Assembly: GCA_945829235.1 (NCBI GenBank)
Contig: CALZUA010000029.1
Coordinates: forward strand, 1-38,798
Direction: 5' to 3'
Source of the DNA: an uncultured Clostridia bacterium
GTDB lineage: Bacteria; Bacillota; Clostridia; Oscillospirales; Ruminococcaceae
Length of the DNA stretch: 38,798 bases
The notes beneath the pieces are model-generated. The model did no database searches and was not told where the DNA came from. It saw only the letters and a list, made by a program, of their open reading frames with translations. The translations under genes and the position numbers were made by a program. This document shows, one piece after another, positions 17,095-25,258 of this stretch. The number at the start of each line of letters is the position of its first letter. The first letter of the stretch is position 1.

Positions 17095-18367
17095 TTTTTC
17101 CGAAAACCTGTGGGCTGTGACCGCGAATTTCAGGAACATTGTCGAAAAGGCGGCGGCGATAAACTCTGCGGAGCGTTTCGAGAGCGCCGCGGAGTTTCTG
17201 AACGCGCTGTCGGATACGAAAATACGCGGCGAAGGGTTTTCTTTGTCGAGCGAGGAATTTTTCCCGCAAAATACGCATAAAGTCACCAAAGATATCCGCT
17301 CCCCGAAAACGCGTTATTTTTTGGGCGGACTGTGCGCAGGAATTTTGCTTTGCGGCTCGGCTTTAACTCCCGTAATTATCTTGAATAAACCGCGCATCGA
17401 AAGTTCCCGGACGCAACAGGAACAATCTTCGGCAACAAGCTCCCAAGCGCAACAAGAAGAATCCTCGGTAACGCCCGCTTTACCTTTTACGATGGAGTTC
17501 AGCGACTTTGAGGGGAGTTTCAGCAGTCAATATGTCGGCAAAATATCCAAAAATATATTAAGGAGCTTCGGCGGCGATGTGAAAATTACGCTGGATATTG
17601 AAACCGTGGCGGATTTCGTCAACTTCCCCGAGGTTTATCTAATTTACCCCGTTGACAGCGGCGGCTCAAATATGATACGCACCTGTGCCGCATTCGGTGA
17701 ACAGCGCACCGCCGATGTTTCGGGTGCTGTGGCGATAGAACAGGACGCGCGGCAATTCTCATTTGTGCTGACGAGCGAAGGAATAGGAAAGCTGAATGGC
17801 GGTTTCGGCTTTGAAACGTACCACGTCGCAATAAAGTCCATAACTCTTGAAGCAGCGGACGGAGAGTACAACAGCTTTGAGCTGCAAAACGGCGAACTTC
17901 CCGAAAATAGCACGGCGAATTATTCTGTTTCCACAGGAAACGGCGGCAGAGCTACGATATCGGCGGAACTTGACGAACAATATTATGTCACCGATTGGGG
18001 CGGGAATATGACAAACTATATTCCGGTTTCCGCATTCGACTGCTTCAACGGCGACATAAAATTAACGTTTCAAATCGAGTATTCTCCGAAAATGCCAAAA
18101 GAGGACAATCAATACCAGATGCTGTATCTACAAACGTTCGGCCGTTTGGGAAATCACATCTTCGAGTTCGCCGAGACGGTTCAGACCTATGATGAAAACG
18201 GCTCTGCGCTTATCACGAGAGCGCAAAACCTCGGCATTTTTCCCGCATTTGACTGCACGGAATGTTCGGTTATTCTTCCAAAAAATATCGTTGGGAAAAT
18301 CTGCGGCGGTCTTGGATTTACGGGGGATAATATGATAATAAAAAGCGTTGTTATTGAGAACGCGTGA
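17078..18367 (+). CDS. Zinc-ribbon kinase, C-terminal part: C-lobe end, membrane helix and extracellular domain
   Basis: This continues the kinase at 16264 after a one-base shift. It begins with the last C-lobe helices (FRNIVEKAAAINSAERFESA matches the family's R-x-x-x final helix). Then come a cytoplasmic linker, a membrane helix at about residues 75-100 (YFLGGLCAGILLCGSALTPV), a Ser/Gln-rich stalk and about 300 residues of extracellular beta-rich sequence. Two similar modules are visible there, each ending near FxFETYHVAIKSI or GGLGFTGDNMIIKSV. That suggests a duplicated carbohydrate-binding-like sensor. If the frameshift is real, this part would not be made as a kinase. ATG 17078 is an internal codon, not a believable start. 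Confidence 0.75.
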   Translation: MENDRDFSENLWAVTANFRNIVEKAAAINSAERFESAAEFLNALSDTKIRGEGFSLSSEEFFPQNTHKVTKDIRSPKTRYFLGGLCAGILLCGSALTPVIILNKPRIESSRTQQEQSSATSSQAQQEESSVTPALPFTMEFSDFEGSFSSQYVGKISKNILRSFGGDVKITLDIETVADFVNFPEVYLIYPVDSGGSNMIRTCAAFGEQRTADVSGAVAIEQDARQFSFVLTSEGIGKLNGGFGFETYHVAIKSITLEAADGEYNSFELQNGELPENSTANYSVSTGNGGRATISAELDEQYYVTDWGGNMTNYIPVSAFDCFNGDIKLTFQIEYSPKMPKEDNQYQMLYLQTFGRLGNHIFEFAETVQTYDENGSALITRAQNLGIFPAFDCTECSVILPKNIVGKICGGLGFTGDNMIIKSVVIENA

Positions 18368-18376
18368 GGAGAAAAT

Positions 18377-18772
18377 ATGCTTACATCGGATATCGAAAAA
18401 AAGCTCGAACGTGATGAGAAATTTGACGAGGAACTTATCAAGGAAAACCTTTGCCCCGAGCTGAAAGATTTTTTGACCGCTTGTATGGAACGCGCGGGAA
18501 TTTCACGGGCGGAGCTGATTTGGGCACTTGATATGGACCGCAATTACGGCTATCAGGTATTGAACGGCACGCGCATTCCGACGAGGGATTGTCTTATCCG
18601 AATAGGCTTGCTGCTGGGGCTGTCCGTTGAGGATTTTCAGCGTATGCTGAATATTGCCGGAAGGTCTTCGCTGTATGTAAAAAATATGTTCGACGCGAAG
18701 GTGTTTTACGCGATAAAGCACAAAATGAGCTACGAAACAGCCGTGGATTTTATCTGGGAAAACACGAAATAA
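18377..18772 (+). CDS. HTH protein paired with the zinc-ribbon kinase
   Basis: A 131-residue protein with an XRE-like fold in the middle: FLTACMERAGISRAELIWAL, then a GYQVLNGTRIPTRDCLIRIG recognition-type segment at about residues 55-75. It starts 9 bases after the kinase stop with a GAGGAG site, so it belongs to the same operon. It is a candidate substrate or transcriptional output of the kinase, by position only. The C-terminal third (VKNMFDAKVFYAIKHKMSYE) is of unknown function. A strong terminator follows. Confidence 0.7.
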   Translation: MLTSDIEKKLERDEKFDEELIKENLCPELKDFLTACMERAGISRAELIWALDMDRNYGYQVLNGTRIPTRDCLIRIGLLLGLSVEDFQRMLNIAGRSSLYVKNMFDAKVFYAIKHKMSYETAVDFIWENTK

Positions 18773-18778
18773 AAACAA

Positions 18779-18812
18779 AGCCGCCCTTGAGTTTTTACGC
18801 TCGAGGGCGGCT
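18779..18812. terminator. Bidirectional terminator
   Basis: A 13-bp stem (AGCCGCCCTTGAG / CTCGAGGGCGGCT, one G-T pair) lies between the converging HTH gene and the LRR protein gene. Confidence 0.85.
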
Positions 18813-18832
18813 ATTTCTTTCAATCAGTTCAA

Positions 18833-20332
18833 TCAGTCACGATACAATTCTGCTATATTGAGTTTATCAATCGGTGACCAATCCTTAATCTTGTTATCTG
18901 TAATACTGAGCCAATTAAGTCCCGTGCAGGTTGAAAGGGCGCTTATATCGGTATTCCCGCAATTATGCAATTCCAACATTTGAAGCTTTTTCATTCCCTT
19001 AATTGCGGAAATATCCCTGATATTGCAGTTGTCAAAGCCAAGCTCCGTCATTCCTTTGTTCTTGGAGATGGGAGAGATATCCGTTACATAGGTGTCGTTA
19101 AGCCAAATTTTCTCTATCGTGGAGAAATTGCTGAATACCGAGATATCCTTTATCGGATTGTTGTTCATAACAACTATCTTCAGATTCGGGAGCTTTTTCA
19201 TAAAGGAAATGTCGCTTATTTTATTATCCTTTGCGTCAATCTCCTCGAGCGAGGTTATGCTCTGCAAAACCGAGATATCCGTGAGATTGTTTCCACTGAG
19301 TTCCGCACGAGTGAGGTTTGTCAGATACTTAATGTTTTTGATATCGCTGTCGCGCAGCCCCTTGTTGCTCAAATCAAGAAATGTTGTAGAAACGGGATAG
19401 GTTGTTCCTGCGATTTCAACTTCCTGCCGTGTTGATGAGCTTGACGGCTTGGAGCTTGACGACGTGTTATTTCCCGAATAGCGAAACGCATCTTTTTCAT
19501 CCCAGAGTTTATCATCAAAACTGTCGGAACCATTGTAGAACTCCAGATTTCCGCTTGCCGAGAAATCAAAAGTCAGTCCGTCATTCGAAACTTTTCCATT
19601 AATAGAAATCTCCATTTTCTCGTTCGGCTTGAAATCTCCGACAATAATCTCGGCGCGGTCATAATTGCCGGAGTATGAATACTCAAATATTTCAGCTCTC
19701 GTTGATGAATCAATATAATCGAACCAAACACAAACCTTATTTTTATCTTCGCTGCTTAATGTGTCGTATGTAGTGTTTGCGGTAGGACAACTTGGGTCTT
19801 TATCGGTTAAGAACAACGCTGCTACGATGTACATCTCGGTGCCCTTTTTCCCTACAAAAGCAGCAAAATTTCCATCAGTTCCCGTATCCACCCTACAGTA
19901 ATCAAAGCTAGCAAGTTCCAAAGGGATACTCTCGCCGTTTACGGTCATCACAGGCTGTCCCGTCTGAACAGTCTGCGAAGAGCCGCCGGACGGTCCGACT
20001 ATACCGCCGATGCCGGAAGTCTGCCCCGATGAACCGCCGCTGTTGTTATTGCCGTTGCCCTTATAAAAGAACAGGAAGAACACCACAACCGCCGCGATAA
20101 TCACAACCGCCACCGAAGCCACTATCGCAACAATCGCGCCCGTCCCGAGCTTTTTGCGCTGTTTGGGCTGAGCCGCTCCAACGTTGTTTGGCTGAACGTT
20201 TACAGCATTGCTAGGCTGAGTATTCACAACATTGTTGACAGGAGCAGCGTTTTCGCCTGATACCGGCGTGCCGCAATTTGTGCAGAACGTTGAACCGTCC
20301 TCAAGTTTTTGCCCGCATTTTCTACAAAACAT
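18833..20332 (-). CDS. Zinc-ribbon, single-pass membrane protein with C-terminal leucine-rich repeats
   Basis: A 499-residue protein. The N-terminal zinc ribbon (CRKCGQKLEDGSTFCTNCG, 3-21) is followed by an Asn/Gln/Pro linker, a membrane helix at about 70-92 and a Gly/Ser stalk. Then comes a beta-rich domain of about 180 residues and, from about 320 to the end, seven or eight internalin-like leucine-rich repeats with the N-x-I-x-D-I-S rhythm (NNLTDISVLQSITSLEEIDA). The repeats would face outside and bind a ligand. The N-terminal two thirds is a close paralogue of the next gene (20365-21240), which has no repeats. AGGAGG precedes the start. Function unknown; an extracellular sensor or adhesin is inferred. 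Confidence 0.8.
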   Translation of the reverse strand: MFCRKCGQKLEDGSTFCTNCGTPVSGENAAPVNNVVNTQPSNAVNVQPNNVGAAQPKQRKKLGTGAIVAIVASVAVVIIAAVVVFFLFFYKGNGNNNSGGSSGQTSGIGGIVGPSGGSSQTVQTGQPVMTVNGESIPLELASFDYCRVDTGTDGNFAAFVGKKGTEMYIVAALFLTDKDPSCPTANTTYDTLSSEDKNKVCVWFDYIDSSTRAEIFEYSYSGNYDRAEIIVGDFKPNEKMEISINGKVSNDGLTFDFSASGNLEFYNGSDSFDDKLWDEKDAFRYSGNNTSSSSKPSSSSTRQEVEIAGTTYPVSTTFLDLSNKGLRDSDIKNIKYLTNLTRAELSGNNLTDISVLQSITSLEEIDAKDNKISDISFMKKLPNLKIVVMNNNPIKDISVFSNFSTIEKIWLNDTYVTDISPISKNKGMTELGFDNCNIRDISAIKGMKKLQMLELHNCGNTDISALSTCTGLNWLSITDNKIKDWSPIDKLNIAELYRD

Positions 20333-20364
20333 AATTTTTCCTCCTAAATATTATGTATTTTGCG

Positions 20365-21240
20365 TCAATTTCCACTTGACGGCTTGTTATTGCCCGAATT
20401 GCGAACCGACTTAACTATTGACTCGATTTTATCTATGAACTTTTCGGGGTCATGGTAGAACTCCAAATCTCCGCTTGCCGAGAAATCAAAAGTCAGACCG
20501 TCTTCCGAGGCTTTACCGTTAATAGAAATCACCATTTTCTCGTTCGGCTTGAAATCGCCAACGCTCACCTCTGCGCGGTCAAATCCGCCGTCGTATGAAG
20601 CCGCATAGATTTCAGTCCCCTTTGATGAATCCATATAATTGAACTGAACGGCAACCGTATCTTCATATTTGCTGCTTAAAGTGTCGTATGTAGTGTTTGC
20701 GGAAGGACAGGTGGGGTCTTCATCGGTTAAAAACAACGCTTGTACGCTGTACAATTCGGTGCCTTTTCTTCCCATGAAAACAGCCGCATATCCATAATCC
20801 CCCGTATCGACTTCGGTATAAGCAAAGCCCGAAAGCTCCAAGGGAATATTCTCTCCGTTTACGGTCATCACAGGCTGTCCCGTCTGAACAGTCTGCGAAG
20901 AGCCGCCGGACGGTCCGACTATACCGCCTATGCCGGAAGACTGTCCCGATGAACCGCTGTTTCCGCCCTTATAAAAGAATAGGAAGAACACCACAACCGC
21001 CGCGATAACGACAACCGCCACCGAGACCGAAATTGCAACAACAGCGCCCGTCCCGAGCTTTTTGCGCTGTTTAGGCTGAGCCGCTCCAACGTTGTTTGGC
21101 TGTGCGTTTACAGCATTGTTTGGCTGAGCATTTTCAGCGTTGTTGACAGGAGCGGCGTTTGCGCCTGATACCGGCGTGCCGCAATTTGGGCAAAACGTTG
21201 AACCGTCCTCAATTTTTTGTCCGCAATTTCTACAAAACAT
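20365..21240 (-). CDS. Zinc-ribbon single-pass membrane protein, paralogue of the LRR protein
   Basis: A 291-residue protein with a zinc ribbon (CRNCGQKIEDGSTFCPNCG), an Asn/Gln/Pro-rich linker with repeated QPNN-V/A-N-A-Q units, a membrane helix and an extracellular domain. That domain shares long runs (VGPSGGSSQTVQTGQPVMTV) with the 18833-20332 product. The start is ATG 21240, with AGGAG upstream; a longer frame has no RBS. The DNA is also very similar over both 5' halves, so the pair is a recent tandem duplication or has undergone gene conversion. Confidence 0.75.
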   Translation of the reverse strand: MFCRNCGQKIEDGSTFCPNCGTPVSGANAAPVNNAENAQPNNAVNAQPNNVGAAQPKQRKKLGTGAVVAISVSVAVVVIAAVVVFFLFFYKGGNSGSSGQSSGIGGIVGPSGGSSQTVQTGQPVMTVNGENIPLELSGFAYTEVDTGDYGYAAVFMGRKGTELYSVQALFLTDEDPTCPSANTTYDTLSSKYEDTVAVQFNYMDSSKGTEIYAASYDGGFDRAEVSVGDFKPNEKMVISINGKASEDGLTFDFSASGDLEFYHDPEKFIDKIESIVKSVRNSGNNKPSSGN

Positions 21241-21254
21241 ATTATTTTCTCCTA

Positions 21255-22238
21255 TCAATAATGTCCCGTGCCGCCGCATGAGCCGCACTTGCCGTTTGAG
21301 CAGTATTTGCACTGCCCCGTGCCGTTGCAGCCGCTGCAGGTCACATATTCCGAGCCGTTTCCGTAGGTGGTAACGGAAAACCTGCCCAAGCCGTGACAGA
21401 TCGTGCAGATGCGACTGCCGTTACAGATGCAACAATAGCCTGTTCCGTTGCACTCGCCGCAGACGTTTGCGCCGTTGTATCCTCCGTTATTCGTGACTGT
21501 GCCTGTGCCGGTCGCGGTGCTGGAGGCTTTGTATGCCGAACTTCCGGAAGCTGAAATACTTGTTGTGCGTCCGTTAATGTAAACATTTCCCGAAATCATA
21601 TACTGAGCCGATTGATACGGATTTACACTGTAAAGAGTTACCGACAAATTTCCGAAAACCTCAGGATGATTCCTCGAATCGTACTCGTAGTAATCCGACC
21701 CCGAAGCAAGAATAATATCAAAGATAATGCCGTTAGCCGACACATTATTTCCGCTGTAGCTTGCACCGCTCACGCACAAATTTTCCGGCAGAACCGCCAT
21801 AAACGCCATCGTATCGCTGCCTTCGGTATAAGATACAACAAAATAATGTCCATACGCAGAGTCGTAGGTATATGCAAACTCAGCGCCCTGAACCGCTGTT
21901 CCGTTTAAGGTAAGCGTATTTGTCGTCACAGGCTGCTGGGGAATTCCCGAAGATGTTCCGCCGGGCAAATTTCCCGTATTGCCGGATTGTGAGAATCCGG
22001 GATTTGTGATATTACCCGCAGGAGCATTTCCGCCGGGCTTCAGCACAAGAATAAGCACCGTGATGACAATAGCGGCAACCGCTAAAATTACCGCGGGAAT
22101 AACTATGTACTTCAACGGAACAGGCTTTTTCGCCACAGCGGCGCTTGTGCTCATTACAGCAGGAGTAAACTGTGCTCCGCAATTCTCGCAGAACGCCGCG
22201 TTGTCCTTAACTTCGCAACCGCATTTTTCACAAAACAT
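21255..22238 (-). CDS. Zinc-ribbon membrane protein with DnaJ-like cysteine-rich C-terminus
   Basis: A 327-residue protein: zinc ribbon (CEKCGCEVKDNAAFCENCG), membrane helix at about 50-72, Gly/Asn/Thr stalk, a beta-rich domain at about 105-240, and a C-terminal run of CxxCxGxG-type repeats (CGECNGTGYCCICNGS, then CSGCNGTGQCKYCSNGKCG). The DnaJ-like zinc fingers are without a J domain, so this is not a co-chaperone in the usual sense. ATG 22238 has AAAGGA upstream. It lies 14 bases before the next zinc-ribbon gene, so it is in the same operon. Confidence 0.75.
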   Translation of the reverse strand: MFCEKCGCEVKDNAAFCENCGAQFTPAVMSTSAAVAKKPVPLKYIVIPAVILAVAAIVITVLILVLKPGGNAPAGNITNPGFSQSGNTGNLPGGTSSGIPQQPVTTNTLTLNGTAVQGAEFAYTYDSAYGHYFVVSYTEGSDTMAFMAVLPENLCVSGASYSGNNVSANGIIFDIILASGSDYYEYDSRNHPEVFGNLSVTLYSVNPYQSAQYMISGNVYINGRTTSISASGSSAYKASSTATGTGTVTNNGGYNGANVCGECNGTGYCCICNGSRICTICHGLGRFSVTTYGNGSEYVTCSGCNGTGQCKYCSNGKCGSCGGTGHY

Positions 22239-22324
22239 AAAAATCGTCCTTTCCAATTTTGTTTTGGTATAAATACTGCCTTTATGTATATAATGTCAAT
22301 AGTTTTTTGGTGATTTTGTCGGAA

Positions 22325-22351
22325 TTATCCAAAATAATCTATACAGAACAT
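22325..22351 (-). pseudogene. Vestigial start of a deleted zinc-ribbon gene
   Basis: GGAGG, the same 8-base spacer and ATG-TTC-TG as at the start of the 22369-23511 gene recur here, but the frame stops after 8 codons (MFCIDYFG). It is the left end of a lost tandem paralogue. The remaining gap to 22239 contains a TTGACA (minus strand, 22294-22299) without a clear -10. Confidence 0.55.
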
Positions 22352-22368
22352 ATTCGTTTCCTCCAAAA

Positions 22369-23511
22369 TCAAGTGTAACCGTCGCCGCCGCAACTTGTGC
22401 ATTTCTTGTAGCCTGTGCCGTTGCAACCCGACGCGGTGCATCTGATACTTCCGCCGCCGTTGCATCTCGGGCAAACCACATCTCTTTTCTGCGCGTAAGA
22501 GTAATAGGTTTTCGTGCCGTGGCAGGACGGGCATTGCTGATAGCCGTTATCGCATTTTGTACATTTTACCAAGCCTTTTCCTCGGCATACGCCGCATTGG
22601 TGTCCCCCGGGTTTAACCGTACCGCCGCTTGAACCGCCGCTCGAGTTGCCTCCCGAAGACGAGCTTGGCTTTTCGCCGAGAACGGTATGAGCCACGCTCT
22701 CGACAATGCACTCCGTGCCACCCCCGCTCATTTTCACATAGAAATACCACTTCATCTCGCCCGTTGATGGGTAAAAGTCAATTATCGTAAACTGCGCGTC
22801 TTTAAATACATTTCCGTATTTTTCCCATGTGAAAGAATAATTGTAGCCCTTGCTAGTATAGAACCCTTGCTGCATTATTTGATTGACATATTGTTCTTTC
22901 ATATCCGAGAGGCTGTATGTTGTTCCTTTCCCCCAGCCGCTCTGCGATTGCAAATCAAATTTTATGAAACAATCCGAGCCGGACGCGAGACCGTCAACGT
23001 ACACATAGAAAGAGTTGTCGTACTTGCCCGTATGTTTTGCGTTTTCGGCGGGCACGGTCATTTTCTTCGTGTTATTGCACAAAATGTTCGCATTCCCTTT
23101 ATCGGGTACGGTGAACGTGTTGCCTGTCTTGGACGATTTATAGGTTTCTTTCGGCGTTTCGGGAATTGTTTGCTGCGGCTTGCTTGAGCTGCTAGACTGC
23201 GGCTTGCTTGTCCCGCCGCCAATATAGCCGCCGCTGTTATTGTACGGGTTTTCGTAGCTTGGGGAGTTGTTAAGCGCGATTATCGGTAAAGCTATCACCA
23301 CCCCAAACGCCAGTATCGATACTATCATCGCAATACGGTTTATCAATCTCTTGTTGACGGGCTTTTTCGCGGGCTGAGCGTTCATCTGCACCTGCGGCAT
23401 TTGTGTCCGCGCGTCAGATTGCGTTTCAATGCTACGCGAGGTCTGCGCCCCGCAAAACTCGCAGAACCGTGAACCGTCGTTTATCTGTTTTCCACAGTTT
23501 GAACAGAACAT
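22369..23511 (-). CDS. Zinc-ribbon membrane protein with DnaJ-like cysteine-rich C-terminus
   Basis: A 380-residue protein with the same plan as its neighbour. The zinc ribbon (CSNCGKQINDGSRFCEFCG) is followed by a membrane helix at about 55-78, a Ser/Lys/Pro stalk and a domain of about 130 residues (TGNTFTVPDKGNANILCNNT onward). A C-terminal set of four CxxCxGxG-like fingers follows (CGVCRGKGLVKC, CPSCHGTKTYYSYAQKRD, CPRCNGGGSIRC, CTSCGGDGYT). The start is ATG 23511 with GGAGG. It is the most upstream intact member of the tandem zinc-ribbon family. Confidence 0.75.
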   Translation of the reverse strand: MFCSNCGKQINDGSRFCEFCGAQTSRSIETQSDARTQMPQVQMNAQPAKKPVNKRLINRIAMIVSILAFGVVIALPIIALNNSPSYENPYNNSGGYIGGGTSKPQSSSSSKPQQTIPETPKETYKSSKTGNTFTVPDKGNANILCNNTKKMTVPAENAKHTGKYDNSFYVYVDGLASGSDCFIKFDLQSQSGWGKGTTYSLSDMKEQYVNQIMQQGFYTSKGYNYSFTWEKYGNVFKDAQFTIIDFYPSTGEMKWYFYVKMSGGGTECIVESVAHTVLGEKPSSSSGGNSSGGSSGGTVKPGGHQCGVCRGKGLVKCTKCDNGYQQCPSCHGTKTYYSYAQKRDVVCPRCNGGGSIRCTASGCNGTGYKKCTSCGGDGYT

Positions 23512-23529
23512 ATTCGTTTCCTCCAAAAG

Positions 23530-23590
23530 TCAAATATAACCAACTCCGCAGTGCGTGCATTTCTTGCACCCCGACAGCAATATAACCTCT
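23530..23590 (-). pseudogene. C-terminal remnant of a zinc-ribbon/DnaJ-like paralogue
   Basis: The minus strand reads SGCKKCTHCGVGYI and a stop at 23530, matching the tail of the 22369-23511 product (KKCTSCGGDGYT). The stop is followed by the same GGAGG-spacer-ATG junction. The rest of this gene is missing; AT-rich sequence with an extended -10 (TATAAT near 23613-23620, minus strand) lies upstream. Confidence 0.5.
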
Positions 23591-23774
23591 CGCTTTTGCG
23601 TATAATTATAATCTAATTATAGCATAATTGACAAAATTTTGTTGTGCAAAATCGCATTGTTTTGTTGTGATACTTAATAAAAATGTCGTGTTAAATTATA
23701 TTTTGTGTGCGGGTTTGCATTATTCGTTTGTATGTTAAAACGAGCCTTAGCCTATATTCAATGCCGGAACTCAA

Positions 23775-23910
23775 AAAAGTGAGCGTTACTGCTTTTCAGC
23801 GGTAACGCTCTTTGTTGTAGCTACTTTGTGAGGTGTGTCCTTTCGGGAAGTTTACGGTTGTAGTCGAGTTAGAGTGCTACTTTACGGCGCATCTCTACGC
23901 CCTTATTATA
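23775..23910 (-). ncRNA. Candidate small RNA with its own promoter and terminator
   Basis: On the minus strand TTTACT (23929-23934), an 18-base spacer and TATAAT (23905-23910) would start a transcript near 23898. About 90 bases later comes a strong hairpin GAGCGTTACCGC / GCAGTAACGCTC (23781-23810) followed by a T run. No convincing ORF lies between; a frame from an early ATG stops after seven codons. The 5' end can form a short GGCG/CGCC stem. This is a complete small transcription unit, with unknown role. Confidence 0.4.
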
Positions 23911-23979
23911 TCACTTTTTGCATTTTAAAGTAAAGATGTATAAATACGCTTTCCCTGCACTCCACTGAATTTGCGCAGA

Positions 23980-24008
23980 TTGACAAAATTTGTTTTTTAG
24001 CTTATAAT
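23980..24008 (+). promoter_or_regulatory. Consensus sigma-A promoter of the ECF sigma operon
   Basis: TTGACA (23980-23985), a 17-base spacer and TATAAT (24003-24008), about 70 bases before the start codon. Confidence 0.85.
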
Positions 24009-24079
24009 TTTTATGAAAGCATTGAAATTTTCTGCGAAAAAAGTGTTTGTAATTATAGGAAGCACCGAGGAGGAATTGT

Positions 24080-24640
24080 ATGGAGGATTGCGAAATCATC
24101 GAGTTGTTCTTTGACCGTAGCGAAGCGGCTCTCCGCGATGTTTCACGAAAATACGGGCTTTACTGCAAAACTATCGCGCGGAATATTCTCAATAATTCCG
24201 AGGAAGCAGACGAGTGTGTAAACGAAACATATATTCGCGCGTGGGAGTCCATTCCCCCGAAAAGACCTCCGGTGTTACGCGCGTTTCTGGGACGTATAAC
24301 GAAAAATCTCGCGCTGAACAGAGTGCGTTCCCTTAAAACCGAAAATCGCGGCGGCGGTGAAACGGATTTGTCGTTTGACGAACTTGACGATTTTGTTTCG
24401 GGTGAATATTCCGTTGAAATTGAGGCGGAGCGCAAAGAGATTGTTGCCGCGTTAAACCGGTTTCTGGACAAACTTCCCTCGCGTCAACGTCAACTGTTTG
24501 TCGGGATATACTGGGGCTGTTTTAATATCGCGCAACTCGCTGAACAACACGGAATGTCACCGAGCGGAGTTTCCGAAAACATTGCAAAAACGCGAAAACA
24601 ACTCAAAAAATATCTGTCGAAAAGAGGTTTTGATATATGA
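24080..24640 (+). CDS. ECF-type RNA polymerase sigma factor
   Basis: A 186-residue sigma-70-family protein with region 2 (NNSEEADECVNETYIRAWES, about 38-57) and region 4 (LPSRQRQLFVGIYWGCFNIA, then QLAEQHGMSPSGVSENIAKT). Region 3 is absent, as in ECF factors. GAGGAGG precedes ATG 24080. Its stop overlaps the start of the next gene (ATGA), the coupling expected for a sigma/anti-sigma pair. Its target promoters are not known. Confidence 0.9.
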   Translation: MEDCEIIELFFDRSEAALRDVSRKYGLYCKTIARNILNNSEEADECVNETYIRAWESIPPKRPPVLRAFLGRITKNLALNRVRSLKTENRGGGETDLSFDELDDFVSGEYSVEIEAERKEIVAALNRFLDKLPSRQRQLFVGIYWGCFNIAQLAEQHGMSPSGVSENIAKTRKQLKKYLSKRGFDI

Positions 24641-25238
24641 CAAAGGAGCAATTTCTGAGCATTGTGGACGATATCGATGACAAGTTTATCGATGAAATAG
24701 CCGATGTTCCCGAACAGCCGCTGGTTATTTATCAGCACGGAGAACATTTTTCGTTTCGCAGAATTGCGGTTTCAGCGGCAGCGGTTTGTGCAATATCGGC
24801 GGGAATTTTTGCGGCTGTAAAGTTGTACGGAACGCGCATTGTTGCGCCGAATGACAGCGTGATTTCGGGAACTTCGTCCGTTATCGAAAGCGAACCCGAG
24901 CCGATATCCGCAGAGCCCGTTTTCACGAGCGCAAAGGCAATATCGGTGAGTTTGAAATTACTCTTTTCACCGATGAAAATGCACCCGTATTTACCGTAGC
25001 CGTGACGAAAAAAGATGATAAGCAATACGCAGCCGTAGAGATTGAGTGCAGAGGTGTTATCTCTCTTGCAGTGTACCGCGAGGGTGAAACGCGGGAATGT
25101 ATCGGAAGAATTGCCGTTGATAACGGCGCTCACACCTTGCAGATTGATTATGATAAACAAGCCGAAATCGGCGATGAATTTGTCCTCTGCGTTTGGGGAA
25201 AACAATCCGGACAAGCAAGCGGAAAATGGATACCGTAA
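24637..25238 (+). CDS. Anti-sigma-factor-like membrane protein (frameshifted near 24936)
   Basis: Two frames join into one product of about 200 residues. The first (24637-24999) encodes a cytoplasmic head (EQFLSIVDDIDDKFIDEIAD), a membrane helix at about 44-62 (RIAVSAAAVCAISAGIFAAV) and a Ser/Glu/Pro stalk. Adding one base in the AAAGG at 24933-24937 continues it in the second frame as GNIGEFEITLFTDENAPVFT and on to KWIP at 25238. The single-helix layout and coupling to the ECF gene suggest an anti-sigma factor. No ZAS-type HxxxCxxC motif is present. With the deletion the extracellular part is lost. Confidence 0.65.
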
Positions 25239-25258
25239 AATAATTGGGGGAATATATT

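Noticed and set aside
16192-17289. 365-codon minus-strand frame opposite the zinc-ribbon kinase
   Set aside because: The plus strand carries a complete set of kinase motifs; the antisense product has none.
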